64,000 nt of DNA from an uncultured Methylococcaceae bacterium (GCA_903928685.1 CAIYRS010000112.1:1-64000), one strand, 5' to 3'. Positions 29,216-39,331 are shown, counted from the stretch's first letter. Numbers and translations: made by a program. Notes: generated from the letters alone by a model not told the origin.

Positions 29216-30976
29216 CTAATAAGCAATCATAATATCACTGGCGGACAACGCTAAGTTACTCGCAAGGCCGAAGACTTCAATTTGGGTAAAGCCAAAGCCA
29301 TTGCCGTCTTTATCAAAATATAATGCCCCTGTGGTGTCATCATAAATAACACGTTGATTACCATCGGTTGCCATAGCTCCCATATGAAATTGCGCTGCCG
29401 AAAGTGCGCCTGCAAGCATACCGCCACCAAACCCCAAGGCATTGAGGCTGATAATATCCGCGTTAACTGTAAAATCGGTAATGGTTATTTCCGAAAACTG
29501 CGGGCGATTATTAAAAACAAACTGGTCTGAGCCAACCCCGCCATGCAAGTTAATGCTGCCGATTGCATTATCCAAAATAAACTTATCATTGCCATTCCCG
29601 CCTTCAATGAGCAACTGTCCATAACTACAGAAAACAATGGCGAAGGTATCATCGCCTACGCCGCCATCCATAAGGGCATTGCCTGCACTTGATAGTTGGT
29701 TGTAAATATAGTCATTACCGTTGCCGCCCAGTAAATTGATATTGTCGCCGTTGCTGTTAATCATCCCGATAGTATCGTCGTCGTTGCCACCATCTAAAAT
29801 CATATTATTCGCTTGATTGAAACCCGTTAGCGTGTCGTTACCATCCCCACCTTTGCCCCAGCCCGTTTCATAAAGCTCAATAATATCGTTACCTTTGCCA
29901 CCGGAAATAGTGTCGTTGCCGCCGTTTCCAGCCAGCGTGTCATTGCCGTCACTGCCAACCAATACGTCGTCTTGGGTTGTGCCTTGAATATTAAGCGTTT
30001 CAATATTCTTATATTTAATGGCATTGTTACCGGAAGTAATCACGCCACTGCCAAGCAATACTGCGTCTTGAACCATTACCATACCAATACTTTGGTTGAT
30101 ATAGCTCAGCATTAAGGTGTCAGAGTTTGCACCGCCATCGACGTTTTGTACGGTGAGTTTAGCCACAGCCATAGGATCGCTAATGGCAATAACATCGTCA
30201 CCATTGCCGCCCAACAAGGTATTGGCGGCAGCTGCTTGGGATAAGGTCAAGTAGTCGTTGCCATCACCACCATTGAGTAGGTTTTTGCCTGAACTGACAA
30301 ACACGGTAAGTTGGTCGTTACCGATACCGCCAGATAAGTTGTTTTTCCCAGTTGAAGAATAAACCGTTAAGGCATCATTGCCAGAGCCGCCATTCAAGCT
30401 ATTCGTATTCGACGTATCAACAAGGAATAAGGTATCGTCACCCGCATCGCCAAACAAATTGAGCAGGCCGTTCGCGCTAAAAATAGTCAATTTATCGTTA
30501 CCGTTACCGCCTTTGAAGATATTGTTACCGTTGGTGTTTTTAACATCCAAAGTATCGTTACCATTACCACCCGATAGCGTATTGTTGCCTTCGCCACCAT
30601 CCAGATGGTTATCGCCATTGTTACCAATAATGCTGTTATCCAGGGCATTGCCAATGCCATCGACATTGCCATTACCCGTCAAGGCTAAGTTCTCCAGATA
30701 ATCACCGAGCATAAAGCTAACGGATGATTGAACGGTATCGATACCGCCAGCGTCTGCGCCAAGGCCGTCATCTTCGCTGACGCTATCACCGCTATTGTCA
30801 ACCACATAAGTATCATTACCTGTACCACCAAGCAGCGTGTCTGCGCCAGTGCCACCGTTCAGTAAATCATTGCCATTCCAGCCGAATAAAACATCATCGC
30901 CAGCAAAGCCGTATATTTGGTCATCAAACACCGTGCCATTTAGGGTGTTGGCTTGCGGAGTGCCTTTAATTAACAT
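29216..30976 (-). CDS. RTX-like calcium-binding repeat protein (likely secreted)
   Basis: Many GGxGNDxL repeats; LENLALTGNGNVDGIGNALDNSIIGN motif; ~20-aa central repeat units. Confidence 0.88.
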   Translation of the reverse strand: MLIKGTPQANTLNGTVFDDQIYGFAGDDVLFGWNGNDLLNGGTGADTLLGGTGNDTYVVDNSGDSVSEDDGLGADAGGIDTVQSSVSFMLGDYLENLALTGNGNVDGIGNALDNSIIGNNGDNHLDGGEGNNTLSGGNGNDTLDVKNTNGNNIFKGGNGNDKLTIFSANGLLNLFGDAGDDTLFLVDTSNTNSLNGGSGNDALTVYSSTGKNNLSGGIGNDQLTVFVSSGKNLLNGGDGNDYLTLSQAAAANTLLGGNGDDVIAISDPMAVAKLTVQNVDGGANSDTLMLSYINQSIGMVMVQDAVLLGSGVITSGNNAIKYKNIETLNIQGTTQDDVLVGSDGNDTLAGNGGNDTISGGKGNDIIELYETGWGKGGDGNDTLTGFNQANNMILDGGNDDDTIGMINSNGDNINLLGGNGNDYIYNQLSSAGNALMDGGVGDDTFAIVFCSYGQLLIEGGNGNDKFILDNAIGSINLHGGVGSDQFVFNNRPQFSEITITDFTVNADIISLNALGFGGGMLAGALSAAQFHMGAMATDGNQRVIYDDTTGALYFDKDGNGFGFTQIEVFGLASNLALSASDIMIAY

Positions 30977-31194
30977 AATAATTTTCTCTATGAAGACGGC
31001 TCTTTCATCGTCCGAAATCTCTGATGAGGGGAACGGTAATTGCCGTTTGAATTTGAGCCAATAGAATTTTTGTTAAAACAAAAATACAAGTTGCATCACA
31101 CGGGATGCGTAAATTCGGTAAAAAGTTGTTTTGCAAACAACGCTTATCGCTATCGCCACAAAACAAGCTTGTGTAGGTTTAAAAGTTGAGAGGA

Positions 31195-33195
31195 TTAATA
31201 TTCATACGCACCAATATCCATAATCCAATCTTGTTTACGGACGGCAACTTGACTGGGTTCGGCAATGGGTAAGTTACTCAGGTTGATATTGCTTAAATCA
31301 TTACCTGCATCAATTAGCGGCGAGCCGACGGCAGGACGGAAGTTGTGCAACGCTTCGTTGACAAACAAAGTCTGGTTGTTTGCGCCAAGGTTGGTGTTCC
31401 AGCCGGTAACAATCGCGCCAGTTAAATGCCCAAGCCAATATGGCGCGGCGTTTGGCGATACCCAATTGTTGGTCAGATTAGCTGTGCCATGACCAACTAA
31501 CATCGCTTGTATTTTGCCTTTTGCGCCAGCGGTAGTTGGTGATGTGTAAAACACATTATTTTTCACATCGGCAACGGCATTTGGCCTATCCATATTGAAC
31601 AGCAATATTTCTGGATAATTGGCATTCAGGGCATCACCTTTCAGCCGCATGGTGTTGTTGTAAAAGAATAATGTGCCTTGGCGATAATTGGCTGCCGTGC
31701 CGCTATCGCCACCGTAATGGATCAGGTTATTTCCGTAAGCCCCGACAGTTTGGTCGAACAAATTGCCATAAACATGGGTTTTTGCATAACCCGCATCACC
31801 CCAGATAAGCTGTTGGCCACCTGTTGAATCTTCCAAATCTATCGTTAAGCCACAGTTAGACGCAAAAGTGTTGTAACGGACAATTAAGCCGGAAGAACGG
31901 TCTTTCAGGCACGCGCCGCCCGCACCAGGGCGCAAATCACCAAAATAGTTGTATTGAAAAATGATGTCACGCGCTTCGGTGTAGCTATTGTGTTCAGAGA
32001 AGCCGTTAGTAACACCCGCTATTGGCGCATTGCTATTGCTATAAAAACGATTGCCATCAATCAGCACGTCTTGCGATAGTTCGACAAGGCTGCTGTTTTT
32101 GGAGTTGATAAACAAGCCATTGCCACAGTTATGGAACACATTATTTTTAACGACCAGATGCGCGCCAACTTCAACAAATAAACAAGTGCCGAAACTGGAA
32201 AAAGTGTCTTGTCCGCCTTTTAAAGCATCGGCAAATGGCGCGTTATAAACCGCATTGCGGATGTCGAGATTTTCAATGCCGATATAACCCGCCGGGCCGT
32301 TATTGTAGGCATAGCCGGATTGCGGCCCAACCATCACCAAACCTAGTTTGTAAAGCACTCGGCTAGCGCTGCCGTTATCATGATATTGCAAGGTGCGCGA
32401 GGCTTGGCCTGGGAGTGTTTCCAATTGAGTTGCAAGCACACCGTTAGTGTCTGCTGAACCATCAATAATAGGTCGCGCACCCGTTATAGGATCAGGCATA
32501 CCAATAACCCGCATAAATTTGTTCGGTGCGGCGGGTGCCAAATTGGTGCCAGCAGAAAGCAACATCATTTCGTGGTAAGCATCATTATTCACTTTAGGAT
32601 AAATTCTGACGGTATCGCAGCCTTGCAATTTGCTCCAAGGCAATTGGCTTATAGCGGAATAGGCTTTGTTAGGCCCGACATCGTAATAATTGATGGCAGC
32701 GCAGCCGGATTGGTCGGCAGCCAACGTTGGCGTAGCGGCGCGCAGTGTTGTTGATACCCCTGCATTCGGCGCAGGCGGCACAACAACCGGAGGCACAACT
32801 GCCGCCACCACAAAGCCACGGGTTCTGGTGTAGTTAACGCCGCCAACGGTAGCGCTGACATTGATAGAAGCGGTCGATCCAGGTATGGCGTTGGCGGGAA
32901 TCGTCAGTTGGTAATTGCCTAAAGCATTGCCCACTGGCGCATTGCTGACAGCAACCAATGATGTATCAGTGCTATCAATCAACACTGGCACGGACAAATC
33001 TTCAATGCCATTCGTATCAATAAAGCCAATTTCAACATATTCGCTAGTGCCTGCCGTACGGGTATTGACGGCACTCAGCCCGACGGTTTTTGAGGAAAAG
33101 CCGATACGTGCTGTGCTTGTTGCTGCAAGGGCATTGCTCCCTGTGGTCAACAGCAAAAGGCATCCAAACAAAGGGATGACGATATTTTTGTTCAT
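31195..33195 (-). CDS. Secreted right-handed beta-helix repeat protein with N-terminal Ig-like region
   Basis: Signal peptide; PPVVVPPAP linker; NVFHNCGNGLFI..., DVLIDGNRFYSNS, LIVRYNTFASNCG beta-helix repeats; C-terminal DIGAYEY. Confidence 0.8.
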   Translation of the reverse strand: MNKNIVIPLFGCLLLLTTGSNALAATSTARIGFSSKTVGLSAVNTRTAGTSEYVEIGFIDTNGIEDLSVPVLIDSTDTSLVAVSNAPVGNALGNYQLTIPANAIPGSTASINVSATVGGVNYTRTRGFVVAAVVPPVVVPPAPNAGVSTTLRAATPTLAADQSGCAAINYYDVGPNKAYSAISQLPWSKLQGCDTVRIYPKVNNDAYHEMMLLSAGTNLAPAAPNKFMRVIGMPDPITGARPIIDGSADTNGVLATQLETLPGQASRTLQYHDNGSASRVLYKLGLVMVGPQSGYAYNNGPAGYIGIENLDIRNAVYNAPFADALKGGQDTFSSFGTCLFVEVGAHLVVKNNVFHNCGNGLFINSKNSSLVELSQDVLIDGNRFYSNSNAPIAGVTNGFSEHNSYTEARDIIFQYNYFGDLRPGAGGACLKDRSSGLIVRYNTFASNCGLTIDLEDSTGGQQLIWGDAGYAKTHVYGNLFDQTVGAYGNNLIHYGGDSGTAANYRQGTLFFYNNTMRLKGDALNANYPEILLFNMDRPNAVADVKNNVFYTSPTTAGAKGKIQAMLVGHGTANLTNNWVSPNAAPYWLGHLTGAIVTGWNTNLGANNQTLFVNEALHNFRPAVGSPLIDAGNDLSNINLSNLPIAEPSQVAVRKQDWIMDIGAYEY

Positions 33196-33449
33196 GGTAA
33201 TTTTTCCTTAGTTATAACGCCTGGTAAAAAAGTAATCCGACTGTATTTACCGGGTTACAAGTCTCTGAAAATTCAGATGTTGTGGAGTCTAAAGGAAGAA
33301 TTGCATGATTATCGGTAATAGGTCTTTATCTGTGGACTGGTTGCCACATTTAGGATAAATCCGCTTTTATTTTGCGGGATATAAGAATATTTTTTTGAAA
33401 TCAAATAGTTACTTTCAATCTATATCTTTATAACATCAGACAAGTGAGA

Positions 33450-33475
33450 GGAGTAAAAAACATGTTTTTTACTCC
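33450..33475. repeat. Perfect 26-bp palindrome, GGAGT..AAAACATGTTTT..ACTCC family
   Basis: ggagtaaaaaaca|tgttttttactcc. Confidence 0.9.
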
Positions 33476-33507
33476 AAGACGGAAGAGCAAACAGACAAAA
33501 GCAAATC

Positions 33508-36500
33508 CTACCGCCGTCGCCTCTGCAAAAGAAAATACACCACTGGCGTAGCAATCAGCGACAAGCCAACCGATAACACCAACGCGCCAATCACGGCAAT
33601 TGCCAAGGGTTTCAGCATATCCGAACCCGCGCCGATGCCATAGGCCAGCGGCAACAAACCTAAGGCAGCCGCCAATGATGTCATCAACACTGGTCGCAAG
33701 CGCCGCTGGCCTGATTGCAACAAGGCTGCGGGTAAGCTTTCGCCTGCATCGACAAAATGCCGAACCGAATCCAGCAATAAAATGCCGTTTTTGGCGACCA
33801 CGCCCACGCCGATAATCGCGCCCAATAAGGAAACGATATTGACCGAAGTCGCCGTCAGATACCACGCCAACACCGTGCCGCACAACGCCAATACCGAGCC
33901 AAACACAATGGCGATAGGCTCAGAAAACGAGCCGAATTCAATCAGCAACACGATGAACACCAACAGCACTGAAGCCAGCAGCACGATGAGCAAATTGTGG
34001 AAAGACGTTTGCTGTTGTTGATACAAACCGCCGAATTCGATAACGCCGGGCGGCAAGCTGGGGTCTTGGCTCAGTTTGGTTTTGATTTCGGCAATCGCAC
34101 TGCCCAAGTCGCGGTTTTCCAAACGCGCCGAGACCGCCACCAATTGCCGCAAATCTTCACGGTCCAGTTGCAATTGCCCAGGCTCACTGACTAAGTCGGC
34201 AACTTGCGATAATTTAACCGTTCTGCCGTCTGCCGAGCGTAGCGGCAATTCGCGCAAATCCGCCATTTGCTGGCTGGCGGTGTTTTCCATGCGCACGCGG
34301 ATGTTGACGACGCGGTCGCCTTCCAAAACATACGAGGCTTTTTGCCCCAACATGGCAGTGCTGACCGCCAAGGCGACATCTTGGGTGGTCAGGCCAAAAC
34401 GCAGCGCATCCAACGAACGCACCTGCAAACTCAGCGAAGGCCCGGTGGTTTCCAAGCCGTTAAAGGTATCGACCACGCCCTTGATTTTGCTGAGTTCGGC
34501 TTCAATTTCTGGGGCTTTTTGCTTAAGCCAAGCGACATCGGTAGAAAACAGTTTGATTTCTATCGGGCGTGGCGACCAGGTTAAATCGCCAATCAAATCG
34601 TTGAGGATGCTGGCAAACTCCCAATCCACGCCGGGCACTTGTTCATGCAATTGCTGGCGCAGTCCGGCGATCACGTCTTCGGTAGAGCGTTTACGGTCGG
34701 CTTTGAGCTTGACCAGAAAATCGCCGCCGTGCGCTTGGGAAATGCCCAAACCCAATTGTGCGCCTGTGCGTCGTGAATAACCGTCCAATTCCGGCAGCTC
34801 ATGCAGCAATTGTTCGGCTTGTTTCAATTGGCGGTCGGTTTCGCTCAGATTGGTACCAAACGGCGTGTGGTAATCCAACACAAACGCGCCTTCGTCCATG
34901 AATGGCAAAAACTCGCTGTCCAGCCGCGAGTACAAACCCACGCCGACCGTCAACACCAAACAACAGCCAAGTAAAACCAGCCAAGCGCGTTGTAAAGCAA
35001 AAGCCAAGGCTTTGCCGTAAAAAGCTAATAAGCCATCCAACCAATTTACTGATGCCTCTTTGTGCTTTGAATGTTGCGGCAACCAAGCCGCTGCCAAAGC
35101 GGGAATTAAGGTGACCGCCAAGAGCAACGAAGTCAGCAAGGCAACCACCATGGTCAGCGACAACGCGCGGAAAAAATTGCCCGCCACGCCATCCAAAAAC
35201 GCCAGCGGAATAAACACCACCACGGGCGTTAAGGTTGAAGCCAGCAAGGGCCGGAATATTTCCGCCAAGGCTTGCGGTACGGCGGCGGTGCGCGGCAAAC
35301 CTTGGGCGATTTTGCTGTGGATGGCCTCAACCACGACGATAGCGTCGTCAATCACCAAACCAATGGCGGCGGCGATACCGCCCAAAGTCATCAGGTTAAA
35401 ACTCAAACCGAACACGCGCATCGCCAATAAGGTTATCAGCACGGTGGCGGGGATGACGGCGGCGGCAATCAAGGTTGCGCCCCAGTTTTTTAGGAACAAG
35501 TACAAAATGATGACCGACAAAATCAGCCCCAAAATAATCGCTTCACAGACGCTTTGGATGGCATCGCCGACCAGCAAAGATTGGTCATAAAACACTTCGG
35601 CGTGCATATCGGGCGGTAAGGTTTGGCTGAGCAAAGCCAGTTCGGTTTTCAATTGTTGGGCAATATCTAACGTGCTGCCGTTGGGTTGGCTGTAGACATT
35701 CAACAACACCGCGTTTTCGCCTTTGGCGGTGACGATGTTGAACACGGGTTCGGGCGCACGCTCCACGCGGGCAAAATCTTTGATGCGGATGGGATGCCCC
35801 AACGCAACAGGCATGCTGATGGCATTGGCGGCAACGGTTGTCACCGTCATGTTTTCAATATCGGCAAGCGTTTGCAGACGACCATCCACCACCGTCAAAT
35901 ACAATTGGTAGTTTTCTTCCAGCATTCCGGTCGGCGTGACTTGATTGTTCCTCAGCAAGGCATCGCTGACTTGCGCGAGGCTTAAGTTCACTGCCTGCAA
36001 ACGCAGTGGATCGACAATGACGTGGTATTCCGGCGCACGTCCACCGACAATGCCAACCCGCGCAACATTAGGAATACGCAGCAATTGCGGTTGCAGTTGG
36101 TAACGGGCGGCTTCCCATAACTCGATGGCAGAATGGTTTTTGCCCGTCAGGCTTAAACCCAACACCGGAAAAGCCGCAAACGTCAGCCGCCAAACCGCCG
36201 TGCCTGCGCTGGCAGGTAAGGCTTTTTGCACCACCGCCAGTCGTCCTTGCACAAACAATTCGGCTTGCTGCATATCGGTTTGCCAAGTGAAGAACACATT
36301 CACTTCCGCCGTGCCGCGTCCGGTTTTTGAGCGCACCGTGGTCACGCCAGGAATATCTTTGACGGCTTCTTCGACAGGTCGGGTGATGGTCGCCATCATT
36401 TCATTGGCAGGCATCACGCCGTTGTCGATCAGGATGACCACGCGCGGAAAATTGGTTTGCGGAAAAATTGCCGAGGGCATTCCGAGCGCGGCGTAAGCGC

Positions 36501-36570
36501 CTGCTAAGCACAAGGCCAGGCACAGGAAAAAAATCGCTTTGTGATGGCGGATGGCAAACGATGCGTTCAT
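33508..36570 (-). CDS. Efflux RND transporter permease
   Basis: 1020 aa; 12-TM RND architecture (GIAAAIGLVIDDAIVVVEAIHSKIAQGLPR; LLGAIIGVGVVAKNGILLLD). Confidence 0.93.
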   Translation of the reverse strand: MNASFAIRHHKAIFFLCLALCLAGAYAALGMPSAIFPQTNFPRVVILIDNGVMPANEMMATITRPVEEAVKDIPGVTTVRSKTGRGTAEVNVFFTWQTDMQQAELFVQGRLAVVQKALPASAGTAVWRLTFAAFPVLGLSLTGKNHSAIELWEAARYQLQPQLLRIPNVARVGIVGGRAPEYHVIVDPLRLQAVNLSLAQVSDALLRNNQVTPTGMLEENYQLYLTVVDGRLQTLADIENMTVTTVAANAISMPVALGHPIRIKDFARVERAPEPVFNIVTAKGENAVLLNVYSQPNGSTLDIAQQLKTELALLSQTLPPDMHAEVFYDQSLLVGDAIQSVCEAIILGLILSVIILYLFLKNWGATLIAAAVIPATVLITLLAMRVFGLSFNLMTLGGIAAAIGLVIDDAIVVVEAIHSKIAQGLPRTAAVPQALAEIFRPLLASTLTPVVVFIPLAFLDGVAGNFFRALSLTMVVALLTSLLLAVTLIPALAAAWLPQHSKHKEASVNWLDGLLAFYGKALAFALQRAWLVLLGCCLVLTVGVGLYSRLDSEFLPFMDEGAFVLDYHTPFGTNLSETDRQLKQAEQLLHELPELDGYSRRTGAQLGLGISQAHGGDFLVKLKADRKRSTEDVIAGLRQQLHEQVPGVDWEFASILNDLIGDLTWSPRPIEIKLFSTDVAWLKQKAPEIEAELSKIKGVVDTFNGLETTGPSLSLQVRSLDALRFGLTTQDVALAVSTAMLGQKASYVLEGDRVVNIRVRMENTASQQMADLRELPLRSADGRTVKLSQVADLVSEPGQLQLDREDLRQLVAVSARLENRDLGSAIAEIKTKLSQDPSLPPGVIEFGGLYQQQQTSFHNLLIVLLASVLLVFIVLLIEFGSFSEPIAIVFGSVLALCGTVLAWYLTATSVNIVSLLGAIIGVGVVAKNGILLLDSVRHFVDAGESLPAALLQSGQRRLRPVLMTSLAAALGLLPLAYGIGAGSDMLKPLAIAVIGALVLSVGLSLIATPVVYFLLQRRRR

Positions 36571-37622
36571 GGCTGCACCCGAATACGGGTTTCCGGCGGC
36601 AAGCCATACGCGCCTTGGCTGACGACCGTCATCCCCGCTTGCAAACCTGCGCCCGAAATTTCAATCAGATCGCCATCGCGCAAACCTGTGCTGACCGCCT
36701 GTTGCTTGGCTTGATCGCCTTCAACCAATGCTACCGTTGCACCGTCGGCGTGATTGACCACACTAGCAATCGGCACTGCTAAACGGTTTTGCCGTGCTTC
36801 GACGACGATGCTGGCGTGGATGAATTGCCCGGCTTTTAAATCGCTGTTGCCAGGTGTTACGCGCACCAAAACCGTATCGGTTAACGGATCAATTTGTTGG
36901 CTGATAAAACTGACTGCGCCTGCTTGTCCGTCATTTTTGCCGGAAGACAGGGAAACGCTTTGCCCTAAGCGCACATCGGCAGCTTCGGCACTGGGCACGT
37001 GCAATACCACGGCAAGCCGTTGCCCATCTAAAATATCCGCCAACACACTGCTGGTGCTGATTGCTTCACCAACGCGAAAATGCACGGCGGTAATCACCCC
37101 CGACATTGGCGCGGTTACCGTCAGCAAAGCGCGTTGGGTTTGCGCGGATTGCAAATCGGCTTGTGCGCCTTCCAGCAATTGTTGGGCATCGTCGTAAAGC
37201 TTTTGCGAAATGGTCGCACCCGGTTGCAGTTGTTGTTTGCGGGCGGCGTTTTTTTGGGCAAACGCCAAAGCGACTTTGGCTTTGGCAACTTGGTCATCCG
37301 CCGCGCGGCTATCCAGCACCAACAGCGGCGCACCCTTTTTCACGCGCTGGCCTTCTTCGCAAAACCACTGGCTGATGATTCCGGCAACGGGCGAAGCAAT
37401 TTTAGCGCTGGCGGCAGGGGTGTTGTGGCTGGCAGGTTCTGGTTCGACCAAGCCATAGGCCTGCACATAACGCTGCAAGGTGGTTTGGGTGATTTGGCTG
37501 GTTTTTACGCTGACAATTGTAGCGATTTCGGAATCGTCGGCTTGGGCGAGATGGCTGCTAAGTAGCGCAAACAAGGCTAGCATTGTTAGTTTTTCGTAGC
37601 TTGGCTTAATTTGATGCTTCAT
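36567..37622 (-). CDS. Efflux RND transporter periplasmic adaptor subunit
   Basis: HlyD-like ASPVAGIISQWFCEEGQRVKKGAPLLVLDS; 4-nt overlap with the permease gene. Confidence 0.92.
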   Translation of the reverse strand: MKHQIKPSYEKLTMLALFALLSSHLAQADDSEIATIVSVKTSQITQTTLQRYVQAYGLVEPEPASHNTPAASAKIASPVAGIISQWFCEEGQRVKKGAPLLVLDSRAADDQVAKAKVALAFAQKNAARKQQLQPGATISQKLYDDAQQLLEGAQADLQSAQTQRALLTVTAPMSGVITAVHFRVGEAISTSSVLADILDGQRLAVVLHVPSAEAADVRLGQSVSLSSGKNDGQAGAVSFISQQIDPLTDTVLVRVTPGNSDLKAGQFIHASIVVEARQNRLAVPIASVVNHADGATVALVEGDQAKQQAVSTGLRDGDLIEISGAGLQAGMTVVSQGAYGLPPETRIRVQP

Positions 37623-37660
37623 GGCAAAACCTTGGTGATAAGTATTGTTTAATTTTCATG

Positions 37661-37690
37661 CTGGAGTCCAAAACATGTTTTGGACTCCAG
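37661..37690. repeat. Perfect 30-bp palindrome, same family as 33450-33475
   Basis: ctggagtccaaaaca|tgttttggactccag. Confidence 0.95.
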
Positions 37691-37800
37691 ACTTTGAGCC
37701 TACGGAATTTCGGGATTGCCGAAACCAATTCGGTGTTTAGTCAAGCTTGCTGGAACGGGTTTGTAAGCCGTTTCATAATTTTTTAATGCCGTTAAGTAAA

Positions 37801-37851
37801 GCAACACAGCCGTTCGTGCTGAGCTTGTCGAAGCATGAGCGGCTGTGTTGC
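37801..37851. repeat. Hairpin repeat element with locus-specific arms (element D)
   Basis: gcaacacagccg...cggctgtgttgc perfect 12-bp arms around ttcgtgctgagcttgtcgaagcatgag. Confidence 0.85.
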
Positions 37852-37860
37852 GGGCGGCGG

Positions 37861-37952
37861 AATTTTCCATTCATCCTTCGACAAGCTCTCGGCAACTGCT
37901 CCTGCGTTGCTATACCTCCTGCATCCATGCAGTCGAGGACGAACGGAAAAAT
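37861..37952. repeat. Dispersed repeat with core cttcgacaagctctcggcaac...catgcagtcgag (element A)
   Basis: Core also at 47521-47610 (inverted) and 48500-48562. Confidence 0.9.
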
Positions 37953-37954
37953 CC

Positions 37955-39331
37955 TTATCTTAATGGCAGTGAGGACATAGCTGCCCTCACAGCAGGAGAA
38001 ATCGGTTGGCGCAGGGCGGCTTCCAGCATTGCCAAACTTTGTTGGTTTTCCACTAAAACATCCAACTGGTTTTTTTTCGCTACGGCTAGTTCCAATTCTG
38101 CCACCGCCACGGTATGGGCATCGGTTTCGCCTGCTTGCAATAAGGCTTGCGTTGAACGCAGATTGGCTTGGCGATTGGTGAGCAGTTGTTCGGCGGCTAG
38201 TCGGCGTGGTTGGATTGCCTGCGCGTTGGCATAAGCGCGGTCAATCTCGCCGATGATGCGTAATTGCAAGGCTTCAAAGCGCTGTGCCGCTTCTTGACGT
38301 TTGGCAGCCATTTCCGCAATTGGGCCTTCGTTTTGGTTGAACAACGGCAATTGCAGCGCGGTTGCTCCTAATGACCAGCGGTGTTCGTCGGTATTAAAGG
38401 TATAGCCGGGGTTGGCTTGGATGTTCGGGTATTGGTTGGCGATTTCCAATTGCAAAGCCGATTGTGCGGCGGCGTAGTCGGCAAGGCTGGCGAGAATATC
38501 GCTGCGTTCGCGCAGGGCGTGGTTTTCTAGCGGGCTAATCGCCAGCTGTTGTACGTCGGGGTAATGTTGGAATTCGGTAAAATCCAGCTCCGTGTTTGCC
38601 AGCCCCGCTAGGGGTATGCCGATTGCCGCCGCCAACACCGCTTTGCTGTCGGCAAGGCGTTTTTCTGCCGCCGTTAACGCCAATTGGCTTTGCTGCAATC
38701 CCAATTGCGAAGCCAGTAAGTCGGTTTCAGCCAGTTCGCCCGCCTTGCGTTGTTGCTGTAAATACTGGTCGATGCGTTGTTCCAGCTGGTGTTGCTGGTG
38801 TAATAAGCGCCAGCTTTCTTGGGCAGCGAACATCTCCAGCATTGCCAAGCGCAACCGTGTGCGGATCAGCCAAGCGGTATCGGTCAGCCGCAATCTGGCT
38901 GCGTCGCTTAGGTGCTGGTTTCTGTCGAGGCGATAACCGCGTTTGCCCGCAGTTTCTATTGGAATGCTTAAGGCACTGACAAAAATCCACGGCGTGAGGG
39001 TAGTCAAATTACTGATCCAGGTGGGCGTGATGTTAAGGCTGGGGTTTGGGTGTTGTCCGGCGGTGATAATAGCGGCATCGGCAGCGGCCGCTTGGGCGCG
39101 GGCGATGGCTAAATCGGGGTGGTAAAAGTAGGCAGCTAAGGTCAGCTTATCTAAATGCCACGCTTGGTTTTTGGGGTATTGGGCTTTTGCAAAAAATTGG
39201 TTTATTTCCGTGCTATTTAGGCTTCGGCTTTGTAGTTGCGCGGCGGTGTTTGTTGGTATCAGTGGCTGGTTTTGGAAGTGGCTACAGGCGGTGGTCAGTA
39301 AGCTAATCAGGGTAAGTCGGACGATGTGCAT
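37955..39331 (-). CDS. TolC-family outer membrane efflux protein
   Basis: Lipoprotein-like N-terminus (LLTTACSH); long coiled-coil repeats; upstream of adaptor and permease. Confidence 0.9.
   Translation of the reverse strand: MHIVRLTLISLLTTACSHFQNQPLIPTNTAAQLQSRSLNSTEINQFFAKAQYPKNQAWHLDKLTLAAYFYHPDLAIARAQAAAADAAIITAGQHPNPSLNITPTWISNLTTLTPWIFVSALSIPIETAGKRGYRLDRNQHLSDAARLRLTDTAWLIRTRLRLAMLEMFAAQESWRLLHQQHQLEQRIDQYLQQQRKAGELAETDLLASQLGLQQSQLALTAAEKRLADSKAVLAAAIGIPLAGLANTELDFTEFQHYPDVQQLAISPLENHALRERSDILASLADYAAAQSALQLEIANQYPNIQANPGYTFNTDEHRWSLGATALQLPLFNQNEGPIAEMAAKRQEAAQRFEALQLRIIGEIDRAYANAQAIQPRRLAAEQLLTNRQANLRSTQALLQAGETDAHTVAVAELELAVAKKNQLDVLVENQQSLAMLEAALRQPISPAVRAAMSSLPLR

Noticed and set aside
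29216-30976. Possible CRISPR or tandem DNA repeat array from regularly spaced similar sequences
   Set aside because: The spacing reflects protein-level GGxGND repeats, not identical DNA repeats with unique spacers
33600-36607. Many antisense ORFs over the RND genes (e.g. 34076..34780)
   Set aside because: No recognisable protein features; expected by-product of high-GC codon bias in the real genes
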